A program made the translations under genes and the position numbers. Of a stretch of DNA of 64,000 nt, positions 63,936-64,000 are shown piece after piece; the first letter of the stretch is position 1, and each line of letters starts with the position of its first letter. Below the pieces are notes generated by a model that was given only the letters and a program-made list of their open reading frames with translations, made no database searches and had not been told where the DNA came from. Origin of the DNA: Alkalibacterium iburiense (GTDB lineage Bacteria; Bacillota; Bacilli; Lactobacillales; Carnobacteriaceae_A); NCBI RefSeq assembly GCF_039521845.1, contig NZ_BAAACW010000068.1, positions 35,599 to 99,598 on the forward strand. Reading direction: 5' to 3'.

Positions 63936-64000
63936 CTCCGCAAGCAGGGCTCGAACCTGCGACAACACGATTAACAGTCGTGCGCTCTACCAACTGAGCT
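63936..64000 (-). tRNA. tRNA-Asn (GTT), 5' end outside the window
   Basis: Minus strand: D arm AGCTCAGTTGGTAGAGC, anticodon stem CACGA/TCGTG with loop CTGTTAA (anticodon GTT), T arm GCAGGTTCGAGCCCTGC, and acceptor end TTGCGGAG. The first bases of the acceptor stem are missing. The 3' CCA is not encoded. Other tRNA or rRNA genes probably follow beyond the window. Confidence 0.93.

Noticed and set aside
1..64000. CRISPR array, prophage, plasmid origin or restriction system
   Set aside because: No regularly spaced direct repeats, no phage structural or integrase genes, no replication-initiator genes and no restriction/methylase pairs were found; the only methyltransferases are rRNA-type.

Overview
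This window looks like a chromosomal stretch from a low-GC Gram-positive bacterium of the Lactobacillales type, probably related to Carnobacteriaceae. The support is the Bacillales/Lactobacillales gene orders (dut-radA-yacL-ispD-gltX-cysS-mrnC-rlmB-yacP-sigH-rpmG-secE-nusG-rplKA-rplJL and ybxB-rpoBC-rpsL-rpsG-fusA-tuf), strong Shine-Dalgarno sequences with some GTG/TTG starts, and the protein sequences themselves. Secreted domains are very acidic (lipoprotein at 3.7 kb, ApbE, the transglutaminase protein), which hints at an alkaliphilic or salt-tolerant lifestyle. That last point and the family assignment are inference. The assembly is a draft: a run of N lies at 24450-24483.

Layout. 0-3.7 kb: MoxR ATPase (3' end only), DUF58 protein and transglutaminase-like membrane protein, one translationally coupled unit. 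3.7-17.9 kb: a lipoprotein, then the translation/transcription core on the minus strand (tuf, fusA, rpsG, rpsL, rpoC, rpoB, ybxB methyltransferase) with clear promoters for tuf, rpsL and rpoB. 18-24.2 kb: a catabolic locus made of fumC, a PRD regulator, a fumarase/aspartase-superfamily lyase and a frameshifted PTS EIICB. 24.3-28.6 kb: an IS200-type element, a uracil permease with a PyrR-box leader, and an IS1380 copy whose ends and target duplication can be read. 28.6-39.8 kb: a nitrogen/carbamoyl operon (carbamate kinase, AllG/AllF/AllH-type oxamate carbamoyltransferase genes, two NCS2-type permeases, a cysteine hydrolase), its PucR regulator, and a divergent upp. 40-44.1 kb: cell-shape/division operon (two rodA paralogues, ftsW, a LURP-one protein). 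44.4-59.7 kb: rplJL, rplKA, nusG, secE, rpmG, apbE, a Gx transporter, sigH and the yacP-to-dut block. 60-64 kb: msmK-type ABC ATPase, a divergent SDR, an OYE-family oxidoreductase, a HesB-like protein and a truncated tRNA-Asn.

Two loci look like coherent, poorly described metabolic systems. The first is the oxamate-carbamoyltransferase operon: import, hydrolysis, transcarbamoylation and ATP from carbamoyl phosphate, but no allantoin genes. The second is the EIICB-lyase plus PRD-fumC locus, where a fumarate-releasing lyase would feed a co-transcribed fumarase. Several RNA leaders also deserve attention: rplJ (L10 leader), uraA (PyrR box), nusG (terminator hairpin right after the promoter), rpsL, and a three-way junction between rplK and rplA. 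All coordinates and motifs were read by eye; no searches or folding programs were run.
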